Below the pieces are notes generated by a model, which did no database searches, was not told the origin of the DNA, and was given only the letters and a program-made list of their open reading frames with translations. From an uncultured Acidobacteriaceae bacterium (GTDB lineage Bacteria > Acidobacteriota > Terriglobia > Terriglobales > Acidobacteriaceae), in assembly GCA_903911925.1 (NCBI GenBank), contig CAIWFH010000042.1:1-64000 (forward strand): a stretch of 64,000 nt of DNA. The letters are read 5' to 3'. How positions within the stretch are numbered: the stretch's first letter is position 1; every line of letters begins with the position of its first letter. Position numbers and translations under genes: made by a program. Of this stretch, positions 35,710-44,440 are shown in pieces.

Positions 35710-36257
35710 TGTGACCGCCTCTGTTCATCAGATGCGGCAGCGGATACCGCCAGTTGAATGCCCCGGCCAAAATCGAGCGAGCAACGATCACGATTGAACG
35801 CCCAGGGCCTGCGGGGCGTTTACCAGACTAGCGTGGGCCGTCGTGTCTGCGTGAGAACTGGATTTCTGCGCCGACTTGCTAACTTGCCACGCCGCGAAGC
35901 GGCGCTAACTTGCTGCTTTTCAATACAACCGTCATCACCTTAACGTCCATTGTTTCCTTCGGTGGCTCGTGGAAAGCGGTTCTCACGCACACACCGTAGG
36001 CCCATGCGCAAGTCCGATGTAACGCCCTTTGACACTCTTAAAGTTATCCGCGGATCCTTCACTGCGTTGAGGATGCCACTGCTGTAGGTAGAGGATCATG
36101 GCGCCACGACGGACACTGTGGCCGGTTGGTCTCTCCCAGGGTTGGATTTGTGATTTCCCACCCTTTCCGCAAAAACCCGGAAAGGATCGGCCACGGGGGA
36201 TGGGCCGGAGAGGGCGCGCGATATTGCCGGACCGCCCCGAGCGGGGTGATCGGGTCG
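35710..36257. other. Gene-free region with several small hairpins
   Basis: About 550 nt without a supported gene. Visible: AACGCCC (35797-35803) / GGGCGTT (35814-35820); GCCGC-GAA-GCGGC (35891-35903) between two GCTAACTTGC direct repeats; and the family-type hairpin at 36158-36199. The 61-codon frame at 35758 has no SD and an arbitrary composition. Confidence 0.5.
36158..36199 (+). repeat. Variant palindromic element (CCTTTCCG type)
   Basis: Arm CCTTTCCG (36162-36169), loop CAAAAACC, arm CGGAAAGG (36178-36185), inside an outer CCCA...GGCCACGGGG that is a decayed version of CCCA...TGGGGCACC. Same orientation as the others. Confidence 0.65.
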
Positions 36258-37334
36258 TTATTTGCTTAGCTGCTTGACGAAGAAGTCGGCCATCAAGTGG
36301 TTGGCTTCAATGGCTTCAGGCAGGCGCGGGTCGTACCAGAATGCGTGGGGCAGGGCGTCATAGACCACGAGCCGCGCATCGACGCCGGCGTTTAGAAATG
36401 CGCGATGCTGGTTCACCGTTCCGCTGAGCAGCAGATCGCGGCCGCTAGTGACAAACAGAGTGGGCGGCAGGCCGCGGAGATCAGCGTAGTTGGGCGAAAT
36501 CACGGGATCTTTGGGATCGGCGCCATTGAGGTAGTCTGGATCGTGCGAGCCTGTCCCCGGCGGGTCGAGGTGGCCCGAGAGGCCGCGCAGGGCGTATATG
36601 GCCATTGAGTCGCCCTCATGGGCAAAGTCGCCGAGGCCGCTGAAGATGCCGAGGGCCGCGGGGAGGGGCAAGCCGAGCTGCTTGAGTTTGACGGCCACTT
36701 CGCCGGTGAGGATGGCCCCGGCCGAGGTGCCATAGATGACGATGTGCTCCGGCTTGTAGGTCTTCAGCAACTCCTTGTAGACCGCTACCGCATCTTCAAC
36801 CTGCGCGGGATACGGATGCTCGGGGGCGAGGCGATAGAGCACCGCCGCGACCTTGAATTTCGAGTAGCCGGCAATTGGAATGGACTCGGTGTAGGAGCCG
36901 GAATCGGAATTGAAGCCGCCGCCGTGCAGGTCGAGCAGCACCTTGTCCTGGTTGGCCTCGGGCATCCCGTCAGGCGTAACAATGCGCACGGGCACCCCGG
37001 CAATCTTGTCTTCGACCAGTTGATTGGGACAGAGGCGCGTCCAGGCCACGCGGGCTTTGGCGGTATAGGCGTCGGTGTGGATGCGGCGCTCGGCGAGCGA
37101 CTCCGGCGGTCCCTGGTCAGGCTCAGCATGGCCGAGTGCAAGCTGCGCCTGGGGGCTGATGGTCTGCGGGACGGGGACCACCCGCGTAACATGCGCCGTG
37201 CCCTGGGCGTCGATGTAGCTGGTGTCGCTGTTGGGGGCCTGGGCAGCGATGGTCGGCGCGGGAGCGGGCTGCTGGGCGGCCATCGCAGCTGAAACCAGCA
37301 GGAATGAGATTGCTTGAAAGAGATTTGGGCGCAT
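36258..37334 (-). CDS. Secreted alpha/beta-hydrolase, HSL-type esterase
   Basis: A 358-aa exported hydrolase with signal peptide (~1-20). Oxyanion motif HGGGF, nucleophile in YGTSAGA, Asp in TSGRDLLL and His in LPHAFW are all present, so it should be an active carboxylesterase of the hormone-sensitive-lipase group. SD GAGGAG is 9 nt before ATG 37334 and lies in a perfect inverted repeat (see 37337-37366). Substrate unknown. Confidence 0.88.
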   Translation of the reverse strand: MRPNLFQAISFLLVSAAMAAQQPAPAPTIAAQAPNSDTSYIDAQGTAHVTRVVPVPQTISPQAQLALGHAEPDQGPPESLAERRIHTDAYTAKARVAWTRLCPNQLVEDKIAGVPVRIVTPDGMPEANQDKVLLDLHGGGFNSDSGSYTESIPIAGYSKFKVAAVLYRLAPEHPYPAQVEDAVAVYKELLKTYKPEHIVIYGTSAGAILTGEVAVKLKQLGLPLPAALGIFSGLGDFAHEGDSMAIYALRGLSGHLDPPGTGSHDPDYLNGADPKDPVISPNYADLRGLPPTLFVTSGRDLLLSGTVNQHRAFLNAGVDARLVVYDALPHAFWYDPRLPEAIEANHLMADFFVKQLSK

Positions 37335-37336
37335 GG

Positions 37337-37366
37337 AAATCGGCTCCTCTGAATGAGAGCCGATTT
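37337..37366 (-). promoter_or_regulatory. Perfect 10-bp inverted repeat covering the esterase ribosome binding site
   Basis: AAATCGGCTC (37337-37346) and GAGCCGATTT (37357-37366), loop of 10 nt. In the mRNA the stem ends 2 nt before the start codon and the SD GAGGAG spans the loop and the first bases of the 3' arm, so folding would hide it. It could be an RNA switch or a DNA operator. Confidence 0.65.
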
Positions 37367-37427
37367 TAGCGCGCGGGTCGCGGTGTTGAAAAACCTGGCG
37401 GGGCGCTGCTTGTTAACAGGTTTGACC

Positions 37428-38153
37428 CTAGACAGCCGGCCAGTCTTCCGGAGAGAGGGTCACCACGCAACAGCCCATCGAATAGTTGAACCAGAAGTGA
37501 TCCGTTTTGGGATTCGCGAAAAATCCCTCCAGGCCACGCCGCCGGACCATCTCCGATACAAATACGCGGGGTCCGTAGAAGAGGGTAAAGAAGCTGTCCC
37601 AATCAACCGTGAAGAGAAAGGACCCATCCGGAGCTACGAGGCTGCCGCGATTTGGAAAGGCTTCCTGGCCGCACTTGAGCCGGGCAATATCGAGTTCCTG
37701 CACAGGCTCATCCTGCGGGAATTCCGGAACGTGGACCAGCTTCCCGTTGCCGGCCAACTCGAACGCATCGAGAAAATCCGCCCGCAGCAGAGGCTCGAAT
37801 CTGCCCTCTGTCGGCATCCAGACGGAGCCGGCAGTAAGTGCGCTTTGGAGAGCCGAACTGCCCGCGAAATCGCTCAGTTCCTCGTCGATTGACCGGATCG
37901 AGGTGAGCAGCGCCTGGTTCAGTTTGGCGCACGTTTTGAGCCCGGTTTGTGTGGCTATCGAGGACCACTGAAATTTCGCCGATTTGGACAAAATCAGTTC
38001 GTCATCGGGGTAAGTTTTTGTCGCTTTCCATGAGAGATTGTCCGGAACGGCGACGAATGGGTGCAGGATGACGTAAACGGACTCGAAGCGGCCGCCATAA
38101 GCCTCGGCCAGCGGCGCATCGTACGGTGGATAGGTCAAACTTTCGTATTCCAC
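37428..38153 (-). CDS. Hypothetical protein
   Basis: A 241-aa soluble protein that I do not recognise. Aromatic-rich N-terminus (YESLTYPPYDAPLAEAYGG), acidic middle, and a C-terminus with DWDSFFTLFYGP and HFWFNYSMGCCV. GTG 38153 is chosen because the longer frame runs through the operator region of the divergent DUF2239 gene. It may share that control region. Confidence 0.6.
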   Translation of the reverse strand: MEYESLTYPPYDAPLAEAYGGRFESVYVILHPFVAVPDNLSWKATKTYPDDELILSKSAKFQWSSIATQTGLKTCAKLNQALLTSIRSIDEELSDFAGSSALQSALTAGSVWMPTEGRFEPLLRADFLDAFELAGNGKLVHVPEFPQDEPVQELDIARLKCGQEAFPNRGSLVAPDGSFLFTVDWDSFFTLFYGPRVFVSEMVRRRGLEGFFANPKTDHFWFNYSMGCCVVTLSPEDWPAV

Positions 38154-38188
38154 CCAACAAGGATAGCAAAGCGGGAATATTCGACAAT

Positions 38189-38233
38189 TTAACCCGGGTA
38201 ATATTGACAATCGAATTTTATCCGGGTAAATTT
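38189..38233 (+). promoter_or_regulatory. Putative autoregulated promoter with two CCGGGTAA operators
   Basis: Two near-palindromes, TTAACCCGGGTAAT (38189-38202) and TTTATCCGGGTAAA (38217-38230), flank a consensus -35 TTGACA (38204-38209). Seventeen nt later comes TAAATT (38227-38232), a fair -10. ATG 38239 lies only 7 nt after the -10, which implies a leaderless mRNA. The second palindrome overlaps the spacer and -10, as expected for a repressor site. Confidence 0.7.
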
Positions 38234-38238
38234 ATGAA

Positions 38239-38790
38239 ATGAACGAGAATCCAACATATTCCGCATTCGCGGGCCAGGCAATGGTTGTTTCCGGTCCGCT
38301 CTCTCAGCTGATCCCGGCACTCAAAAGCGCCTCAGAACAGGCCGAAGATGGCCCGGTTCTTGTTTTTGAGGACCGCACCGGCCGCCAAGTGGACTTTGAC
38401 CTCCGCGGCAGCCCTGAAGAAGCGCTTGCTCGGGCGCTGCCACCCCCGCGAACCGGCCCCGGCCGGCCCAGGTTGGGCGTGGTAGGCCGCGAAATCTCCC
38501 TTATGCCGCGCCACTGGGAGTGGCTCGAAGAGCAGCCCAACGGCGCTTCAGCCGCGCTTCGGCGATTGGTCGACCAGGCCAGGAGCCAGGACCAGACAGC
38601 CAATCGCGTACGTCTGGCAGTGGAAGCGGCGGGGCGGTTCATGAGCGCCATGGCGGGCAACTTTGCCGGTTACGAGGAGGCTACCCGCGCCCTTTACGCC
38701 CGGGACCGAAGCAGGCTCGAGGCGTTGACCGCGGAGTGGCCGCGGGACGTGCGGCGGCATATGCTGCAGTTGCTGAGCGACTGCATTTGA
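38239..38790 (+). CDS. DUF2239 family protein
   Basis: A 183-aa protein of the DUF2239 family (YSAFAGQ start, DRTGRQVDFDLRG, RPRLGVVGREISLMPRHWEWL, then GGASAALRRL-type sequence). Function unknown. The segment LMPRHWEWLEEQPNGASAALRRLV looks like a helix-turn-helix or ribbon-helix-helix type DNA-binding unit and, with the operator-like repeats right before the gene, suggests an autorepressor. Start ATG 38239; the ATG at 38234 hits a stop at once. Confidence 0.82.
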   Translation: MNENPTYSAFAGQAMVVSGPLSQLIPALKSASEQAEDGPVLVFEDRTGRQVDFDLRGSPEEALARALPPPRTGPGRPRLGVVGREISLMPRHWEWLEEQPNGASAALRRLVDQARSQDQTANRVRLAVEAAGRFMSAMAGNFAGYEEATRALYARDRSRLEALTAEWPRDVRRHMLQLLSDCI

Positions 38791-38848
38791 GGGTTCGCGT
38801 CAAAACTGCAGGCGGTAGACTAGCGTCAACCGACGGAGGTTCCGGAAG

Positions 38849-39133
38849 ATGTGCCGCAATATCAAGATGCTTTTCAACTTCGATCCCCCGGTGACGGAGG
38901 AAGAGATTCGAGCGGCGTCGCTTCAGTACGTTAGAAAAGTCAGCGGCTTCAACAAGCCCTCAAAGGCCAACGAAGCCGTCTTTCTCGCGGCGGTGGACGA
39001 AATCGCCGCTGTCTCCGCGCGGCTGCTCAACTCGCTCGAAACCAATGCGCCGGCCAGAACCCGCGAAGAGGAGGCAGCCCGGGCCAGGGCGCGCAACGCT
39101 GCCCGATTTCGCAGCGAAGGGCAGACGGCATGA
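38849..39133 (+). CDS. DUF2277 family protein
   Basis: A 94-aa conserved protein starting MCRNIKMLFNFDPPVT with QYVRKVSGFNKPSKAN, which is the DUF2277 pattern. No known function. GGAGG-like sequence precedes ATG 38849. Its stop overlaps the next start as ATGA, so it is co-translated with the PQ-loop protein. Confidence 0.85.
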   Translation: MCRNIKMLFNFDPPVTEEEIRAASLQYVRKVSGFNKPSKANEAVFLAAVDEIAAVSARLLNSLETNAPARTREEEAARARARNAARFRSEGQTA

Positions 39134-39450
39134 AAGAGATTGTCGCGGTCATCTTCGGGCTTGGCCTGGGTTGCAACGCCCTGCTTTTTGTGCCTCAAAT
39201 CATCGCCGTCTGGCGCAAGAAGACCGACGAAGGCATCTCGCTGGTGACCTTTGGCGGCTTCAGCATTCTGCAGGCCATCGGCATTGTGCACGGCCTCTAT
39301 CAACACGACCTGTCGTTGATTCTAGGCATGGCCGCCAGCCTGCTCACCTGCGGCACGGTCACCTTCCTCACGCTCTACTACCGCGTGCGGCGACTGCGGG
39401 CTGCGGCCCAGAAAGTCCAGGCCATCTCTACCTCAATTCGCGAAGGCTGA
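39130..39450 (+). CDS. PQ-loop / SemiSWEET-like small membrane protein
   Basis: A 106-aa protein with three hydrophobic helices. FVPQIIAVWRKKTDEGISLVTF has the PQ motif and the downstream Lys/Ser pattern of SemiSWEET sugar transporters, which work as dimers of 3-TM units. ATGA overlap with the DUF2277 gene. The last 23 nt overlap the convergent aldo/keto reductase gene. Confidence 0.78.
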   Translation: MKEIVAVIFGLGLGCNALLFVPQIIAVWRKKTDEGISLVTFGGFSILQAIGIVHGLYQHDLSLILGMAASLLTCGTVTFLTLYYRVRRLRAAAQKVQAISTSIREG

Positions 39451-40321
39451 TCGGCGGATGGTGCACGGCGGAGAGTTCGTCGTAGGTGGCTTGCGGAAGT
39501 TGAAGTCCCGCAGCGGCAATGTTCTGCTCAACGTGCGCAACCGATGAAGTTCCAGGGATGGGCAAAATCACCTTCGACCGCTTGAGCAGCCATGCCAGTG
39601 CAACCTGAAGCGGCGTGGCCTTCAGAGCGGCGGCGGCCTTCTCGATGGCCTGATGGGCCTTCAGTCCCTGGCCCATAGGCGCCCAGGGCATAAAGCCGAT
39701 GCCATTCTGCTCGCAGTGATCCACGATGAAATCGGACTCGCGATCAGCGAAGCTGTAACGGTTCTGCACTGTGACTATAGGAACGATGCGGCGCGCGCGC
39801 TCAATGTGTTCGCGGGTGACGTTGGAGAGTGCAACGTGCCGTATCTTGCCCTGCTCACGCAACCGGGCAAGCGCTTCAATCGATGCTTCAAACGAGGTGG
39901 CTGGGTCGGGAACGTGGAGTTGGTAGACCTCGATGCGCTCCAGGCGCAGGCGCTTGAGACTCCCTTCCAGCGCTGCAGCCAGATGCTTCGGACCGGCATT
40001 GTGAATCCACTGGCCGGGCCCGACGCGCTCCCATCCGCCCTTCGTCGTGATGACCAGGCCGGCCGGGTAGGGATAGAGCGACTCGGCAATCAGCTCCTCG
40101 GAGATGTGGGGGCCATACGAATCCGCTGTGTCAATCAGGTTGACGCCAAGTTCAACGGCGCGGCGCAGCGTGGCAATGCAACCAGCCTTGTCTGCCGGAG
40201 GGCCCCAGATGCCGGGCCCTGTAATGCGCATAGCTCCGTAACCGAGACGGTTGACGGTGAGGTCGCCCCCGATTGCGAAGGTGCCGGCCGCTGCGGCGGT
40301 AATGGCTTGTGTTTCGCTCAT
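39428..40321 (-). CDS. Aldo/keto reductase
   Basis: NADPH-dependent reductase, 297 aa, TIM barrel. DTADSYG (catalytic Asp/Tyr), KGGW with the catalytic Lys, QLHVPDP, SNVT, and a C-terminal NADPH-binding IPGTSSVAHVEQN. ATG 40321 with GGAGTGAT upstream. Substrate not predictable. Confidence 0.9.
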   Translation of the reverse strand: MSETQAITAAAAGTFAIGGDLTVNRLGYGAMRITGPGIWGPPADKAGCIATLRRAVELGVNLIDTADSYGPHISEELIAESLYPYPAGLVITTKGGWERVGPGQWIHNAGPKHLAAALEGSLKRLRLERIEVYQLHVPDPATSFEASIEALARLREQGKIRHVALSNVTREHIERARRIVPIVTVQNRYSFADRESDFIVDHCEQNGIGFMPWAPMGQGLKAHQAIEKAAAALKATPLQVALAWLLKRSKVILPIPGTSSVAHVEQNIAAAGLQLPQATYDELSAVHHPPISLRELR

Positions 40322-40391
40322 GTAGATCACTCCAGAAATCAATGGCAAACGCCGCGTTCAGCTTCGATGATAACTCCGGAAGCGGAATGCG

Positions 40392-43094
40392 CTACTTCAT
40401 GTCGCGCCAGTTGGGGCCGCGCTTCAGTTCGGCAATCAGCGGAACATCCAGTTTCACTGCGGCTTCCATCTCCGCTTTCACCAGCGCCTCAACTTCAACC
40501 GTCTCGTCCGCGGGAACTTCAAAGAGCAGTTCGTCATGGACTTGCAAGACCATGCGAGTTTTGAGCTTGCGCTCGGTAAATTTGCGATCAATCTGAATCA
40601 TGGCCAGCTTGATGAGGTCGGCGGCGGTGCCTTGCAGCGGAGTGTTGATGGCGGTGCGCTCGGCAAATCCGCGCTGGTTGGGGTTGCGGCTCTCGATGTC
40701 GGGTATGGGGCGAACGCGGCCAAACAGAGTGCGGACCGAACCCTCGCGCCGCGTGGCTTCAAGGGTCTTCTCAATGAAGGCCTGCACTCCGGCATAGCGC
40801 GCAAAGTAGCGGTCGATATAGGCGCGGGCCTCGGCCTGCGGAATGCCTAATTGCGCGGCGAGGCCGAAGGGCGAGATGCCATAGACGATGCCGAAGTTGA
40901 CGGCCTTGGCGCGGTTGCGCGTCTCCTTGTCCATGCCTTCAACCGGCACTCCGAAGACCTCGCTGGCCGTAAGGGTGTGAATGTCCACTTCGTCCTGGTA
41001 AGCGCGAACCAGCAGCGGGTCGGCGCTGAAGTGGGCCAGGAGGCGCAACTCGATCTGCGAATAATCCGCAGACAAAAGTTGCGATCCCGGCGCAGCTGTA
41101 AAGGCTGCGCGGATTTCGCGGCCCAGTTCGGTTCGCGTGGGAATATTTTGCAAGTTGGGATTGACGGAAGAGAGACGGCCGGTGGCGACGGCTGCCGCGT
41201 TGAACGTGGTGTGAACGCGCGAATCGGCGTCGGCAAGCAGGGGCAGCGCGTCAATGTAATTCGATTTGAGTTTGGCCAGGTGGCGGTATTCAAGCACCAG
41301 CTTCGGCACTTCATGCTGTTCGGCGAGTTGCTCAAGCACGTCGACCGCCGTGGAAAGAGCCTTGCCTTTGCCGCGACTCGCTGGTGGAGTAAGGCCCAGG
41401 TGAGTAAAGAGAACAACGCCGAGTTGCTTGGGCGAGTTGATATTGAAGCGTTGACCGGCCAGCGAAAAAATGCCTTCGCCCACGCGCGTCAACTCCCCAC
41501 CGAACTTCTCTGAAAGGCTGCTGAGCGCAGCTTTGTCGATGCGTACGCCGGCCCGCTCCATGCGGAACAATACGGGGGCGAGCGGCAGATCGATTTCGGT
41601 GTAAACGCGCGTGAGGCCGGCTTTTTCCACGTCCGCTTTGAGCGCCGGGACAAGCGCGTTGATGGCCGCGGCGGCGGCAGGCAGCGTGGCCGGCGCAGGT
41701 TGCGAATTGCGCGCGGCTACATCGGCCAGCGACTGCGTGGAGTGGGTGGGGTTGAGCGCGTACGACAGAAGCATGGAGTCGTCAATCGCGCCGCGCAACG
41801 CGATGCCCTGCGCCGTGAGCAGATGGAGCGCAGACTTCCAATCATGAGTGCGCTTGGGAACGGCAACATCTTCAAGCAGCGCTCGCAGTTCTTGAGCCAG
41901 AGGCAGACAGAGGGCCGTGGCCGGGTCGGCGCTTACGCCGATGCAGAAGCCGATTTGCTTATCCTTCTCCTGTTTCTCGACGGCCTCGGCAACATCGAGC
42001 AGCGACATGGACTGCTGCCCTTCCTCTTCTTCCACTTCCGGCTTGGGCGGAGCCAGATCCAGGGCGAAAGCAAAACCTTTCGCGGCGGCGGTATAGAAGG
42101 CCGCGGATTGCTCGAAGGTCGGCGCGTCAATCAGCTCAACCACAGCGCCGCTGGTCGCAGGCGCCAGATCGCGCAGCATGGAGGTGAATTCGAGTTCGGT
42201 AAACAGTTCGCGGCAGGCCTCGATGTCCGGCTCCTGGGTCTGCATCGCGGCCAGATCCAGAGGCAGAGGAACATGGCAATCGATGGTGACAAGTTCCTTG
42301 GATAGCAGGACAGCGTCACGGTTTTGTTCCAGCGACTCGCGATAGGTTTTGCGCTTGACCTCGGCGGCGCGATCGAGGACGGCTTCGACTGTGCCGAATT
42401 CGAGAATCAGATCAACGCTTCCCTTGTCGCCGATGCCTGGCGCGCCGGGGATATTATCGACCGAATCGCCGCGCAGGGCCATCACATCGACAACTTTCTC
42501 AGGCGGGACTCCCAGCACTTCGAGGACCTTGGCGGAATCGAGGATGAGGTTGTCTTTCTGCGGATTGAGGATCTTCACCGTGGATGTGACGAGCTGCATC
42601 ATGTCCTTGTCGCCGCTGACGATGAAGACCTCATGCTGCTGCTCGGCGGCCTCGCGGGCCAGCGTGCCAATGACGTCGTCGGCCTCGAAACCTTCAGCCT
42701 CAAGGATGGGAATGCGGAGAGCCTCGAGGGCACGGCGGATGTAGGGAATCTGGCGGCGCAGGTCTTCGGGCATCGCCGCGCGGTTGGCCTTGTAACCGTC
42801 GTAGCTCACCTCGTCAAAACTCTGCGTTTTGCCGTTCCACTTGCGTAGCGGGCCCATGGTGCGGGCGCGCTCGTCGCGGAAAACCTCCCCGCTGACGTCA
42901 AAGACCGCCGCGAAGTAGAGCGGCGAGAAGTCCTGGCGCAGCTTCTTGATCATGTTGACGAAGACGTAAATGGCCGCCGTGGGCAAGCCGCCGCGCGTGG
43001 ACATGGGGCGCGAGCGCTGCATGGCGTGGTACGCGCGAAAGATGAACGACATAGTGTCGAGGAGGAAGACAGGCGGTTTGGCTTCAGTTGGCAC
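40392..43094 (-). CDS. polA: DNA polymerase I
   Basis: A 900-aa repair/Okazaki polymerase. N-terminal 5' nuclease domain (LLDTMSFIFRAYHAMQ, EADDVIGTLA, SGDKDMMQL). The middle 3'-5' exonuclease-like domain has FALDLAPP where proofreading enzymes have D-x-E, followed by an acidic insertion, so proofreading is probably lost. The polymerase domain is intact: SADYSQIELRLLAHFS (motif A), RNRAKAVNFGIVYG (motif B), VHDELLFEV (motif C). GTG 43094 is used; TTG 43127 is an alternative, neither with a clear SD. Confidence 0.93.
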   Translation of the reverse strand: MPTEAKPPVFLLDTMSFIFRAYHAMQRSRPMSTRGGLPTAAIYVFVNMIKKLRQDFSPLYFAAVFDVSGEVFRDERARTMGPLRKWNGKTQSFDEVSYDGYKANRAAMPEDLRRQIPYIRRALEALRIPILEAEGFEADDVIGTLAREAAEQQHEVFIVSGDKDMMQLVTSTVKILNPQKDNLILDSAKVLEVLGVPPEKVVDVMALRGDSVDNIPGAPGIGDKGSVDLILEFGTVEAVLDRAAEVKRKTYRESLEQNRDAVLLSKELVTIDCHVPLPLDLAAMQTQEPDIEACRELFTELEFTSMLRDLAPATSGAVVELIDAPTFEQSAAFYTAAAKGFAFALDLAPPKPEVEEEEGQQSMSLLDVAEAVEKQEKDKQIGFCIGVSADPATALCLPLAQELRALLEDVAVPKRTHDWKSALHLLTAQGIALRGAIDDSMLLSYALNPTHSTQSLADVAARNSQPAPATLPAAAAAINALVPALKADVEKAGLTRVYTEIDLPLAPVLFRMERAGVRIDKAALSSLSEKFGGELTRVGEGIFSLAGQRFNINSPKQLGVVLFTHLGLTPPASRGKGKALSTAVDVLEQLAEQHEVPKLVLEYRHLAKLKSNYIDALPLLADADSRVHTTFNAAAVATGRLSSVNPNLQNIPTRTELGREIRAAFTAAPGSQLLSADYSQIELRLLAHFSADPLLVRAYQDEVDIHTLTASEVFGVPVEGMDKETRNRAKAVNFGIVYGISPFGLAAQLGIPQAEARAYIDRYFARYAGVQAFIEKTLEATRREGSVRTLFGRVRPIPDIESRNPNQRGFAERTAINTPLQGTAADLIKLAMIQIDRKFTERKLKTRMVLQVHDELLFEVPADETVEVEALVKAEMEAAVKLDVPLIAELKRGPNWRDMK

Positions 43095-43192
43095 GGTACA
43101 GAGTTTAACAGGGAGCGCGTTCTTCAATCTGCTAAAGATTCCGCTAAATGAGCCTCCGCTTCAAGTTGGGATAAAGTGGTTTTCCTGACGGC

Positions 43193-44341
43193 TTATTGAG
43201 GCAGGCTATCCACGAAAGCCCGTAGCTCCTTCAGTACCTGTTCCTGCCGTGCGATGAAGAGATAGTGAAAGACATGCGGCCAGAGAAGGACACGCGCACC
43301 AGGGACATCGCTTTCCAGCGCTTTTGCGCGCGCCTGACAATCGGCTTCTTTGTAGGCATCGAACTTCTCCCGCAATATGGGGTCTTTGTCGATCAAAGGG
43401 CCGAGGTCGGGCGGACAGGCAAAGATGGCAAGAACTGGAACGGGCAGAACCGTGAATTTCTCCCATTTCGCATCTTCAACACTGATGGCCGGATGCGGCC
43501 GAAACTTGCCCACGCTGCCGTCTGCATTCGCCTCAAAACTCTGGTGTAGTTCAATTTCTGGCGGATTACCCCCAATCATGTTGACCGCGTACCAGGACCG
43601 CAGTGCCGCAAAACTTGCCATATCGCCCTTGGAGGGCAGCGCTCGACCACTCCCGATTTGCGCAACCAGCTCAGAACCTCGTTTCTGCTCTTCCAGTTCT
43701 CGCTCGAACAACGGAAGGTCCGTATGCAGCAGTTCGTCGATAAGTTTCACATCCGCTCGCGAATCGTTGAACAGCTCGATCTTCTTCTGCAATTCGGGAA
43801 GGTCGAACGCCAGGTCGCCCACTTTTGCATCGTAAAATGCGTACCCGTAGGCGGCTTCAAGATACACCGCGCCGGCGATTTTGCCAGGGAACCGTGTAGC
43901 AATGGAACTCAACTCCTGCCCGGCAAAGGAATGCGCAACAATGACCGGGCGGACGATCTTCAACGCTTCCAACACTGCGGTCACATCATCGCTAAGGCGA
44001 CGAACAGAATAACCGCTGGCCGGAGAACTCGACGCCCCGTAGCCGCGCCGTGTAATTCCATACACATGGTAGTTCTCCGCAAGCTTGGGTGCAAAGTCAT
44101 CATAGATGTGAGCCGTGTTTCCTGAACCTGCCAACAAAACGACCGGTCGTCCCGTTCCGCCCCAATCAAGCACCTCAAGCTGTACACCTTGATCGACCTT
44201 TACCATCTGAACTCGGTGCGGCGACAGATCGGGAACGATTGTCATATCCCGATCAGCAGAAGCCGTCATGGACTGTGCGGCGAGAAAAGTTGAAGCGCAG
44301 CACAAAAGATAGAGAACTCCTAGATTTGGCCTCGTTCGCAA
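43193..44341 (-). CDS. Secreted alpha/beta-hydrolase
   Basis: A 382-aa exported hydrolase with signal peptide. Nucleophile Ser in VAHSFAGQE, oxyanion LLAGSGNTAHIYDDFA, and a C-terminal His in WPHVFHYLF. Start TTG 44341 is chosen because AGGAG stands 7 nt before it; the frame opens nine codons earlier at another TTG with no SD. Substrate unknown. Confidence 0.82.
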   Translation of the reverse strand: MRTRPNLGVLYLLCCASTFLAAQSMTASADRDMTIVPDLSPHRVQMVKVDQGVQLEVLDWGGTGRPVVLLAGSGNTAHIYDDFAPKLAENYHVYGITRRGYGASSSPASGYSVRRLSDDVTAVLEALKIVRPVIVAHSFAGQELSSIATRFPGKIAGAVYLEAAYGYAFYDAKVGDLAFDLPELQKKIELFNDSRADVKLIDELLHTDLPLFERELEEQKRGSELVAQIGSGRALPSKGDMASFAALRSWYAVNMIGGNPPEIELHQSFEANADGSVGKFRPHPAISVEDAKWEKFTVLPVPVLAIFACPPDLGPLIDKDPILREKFDAYKEADCQARAKALESDVPGARVLLWPHVFHYLFIARQEQVLKELRAFVDSLPQ

Positions 44342-44440
44342 GGGATTTCTCCTGGATTGGATTGTCAATCCGCATTGTAGTCTGCAGAGACGATGAAAGC
44401 GTTCGACCGTCCTATCTTGAATGGATTGCAGAAGCGGATT

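Noticed and set aside
35797..35820. Rho-independent terminator
   Set aside because: Seven-bp stem with a 10-nt loop, no proper T-run, and no gene ends nearby; recorded only as a hairpin.
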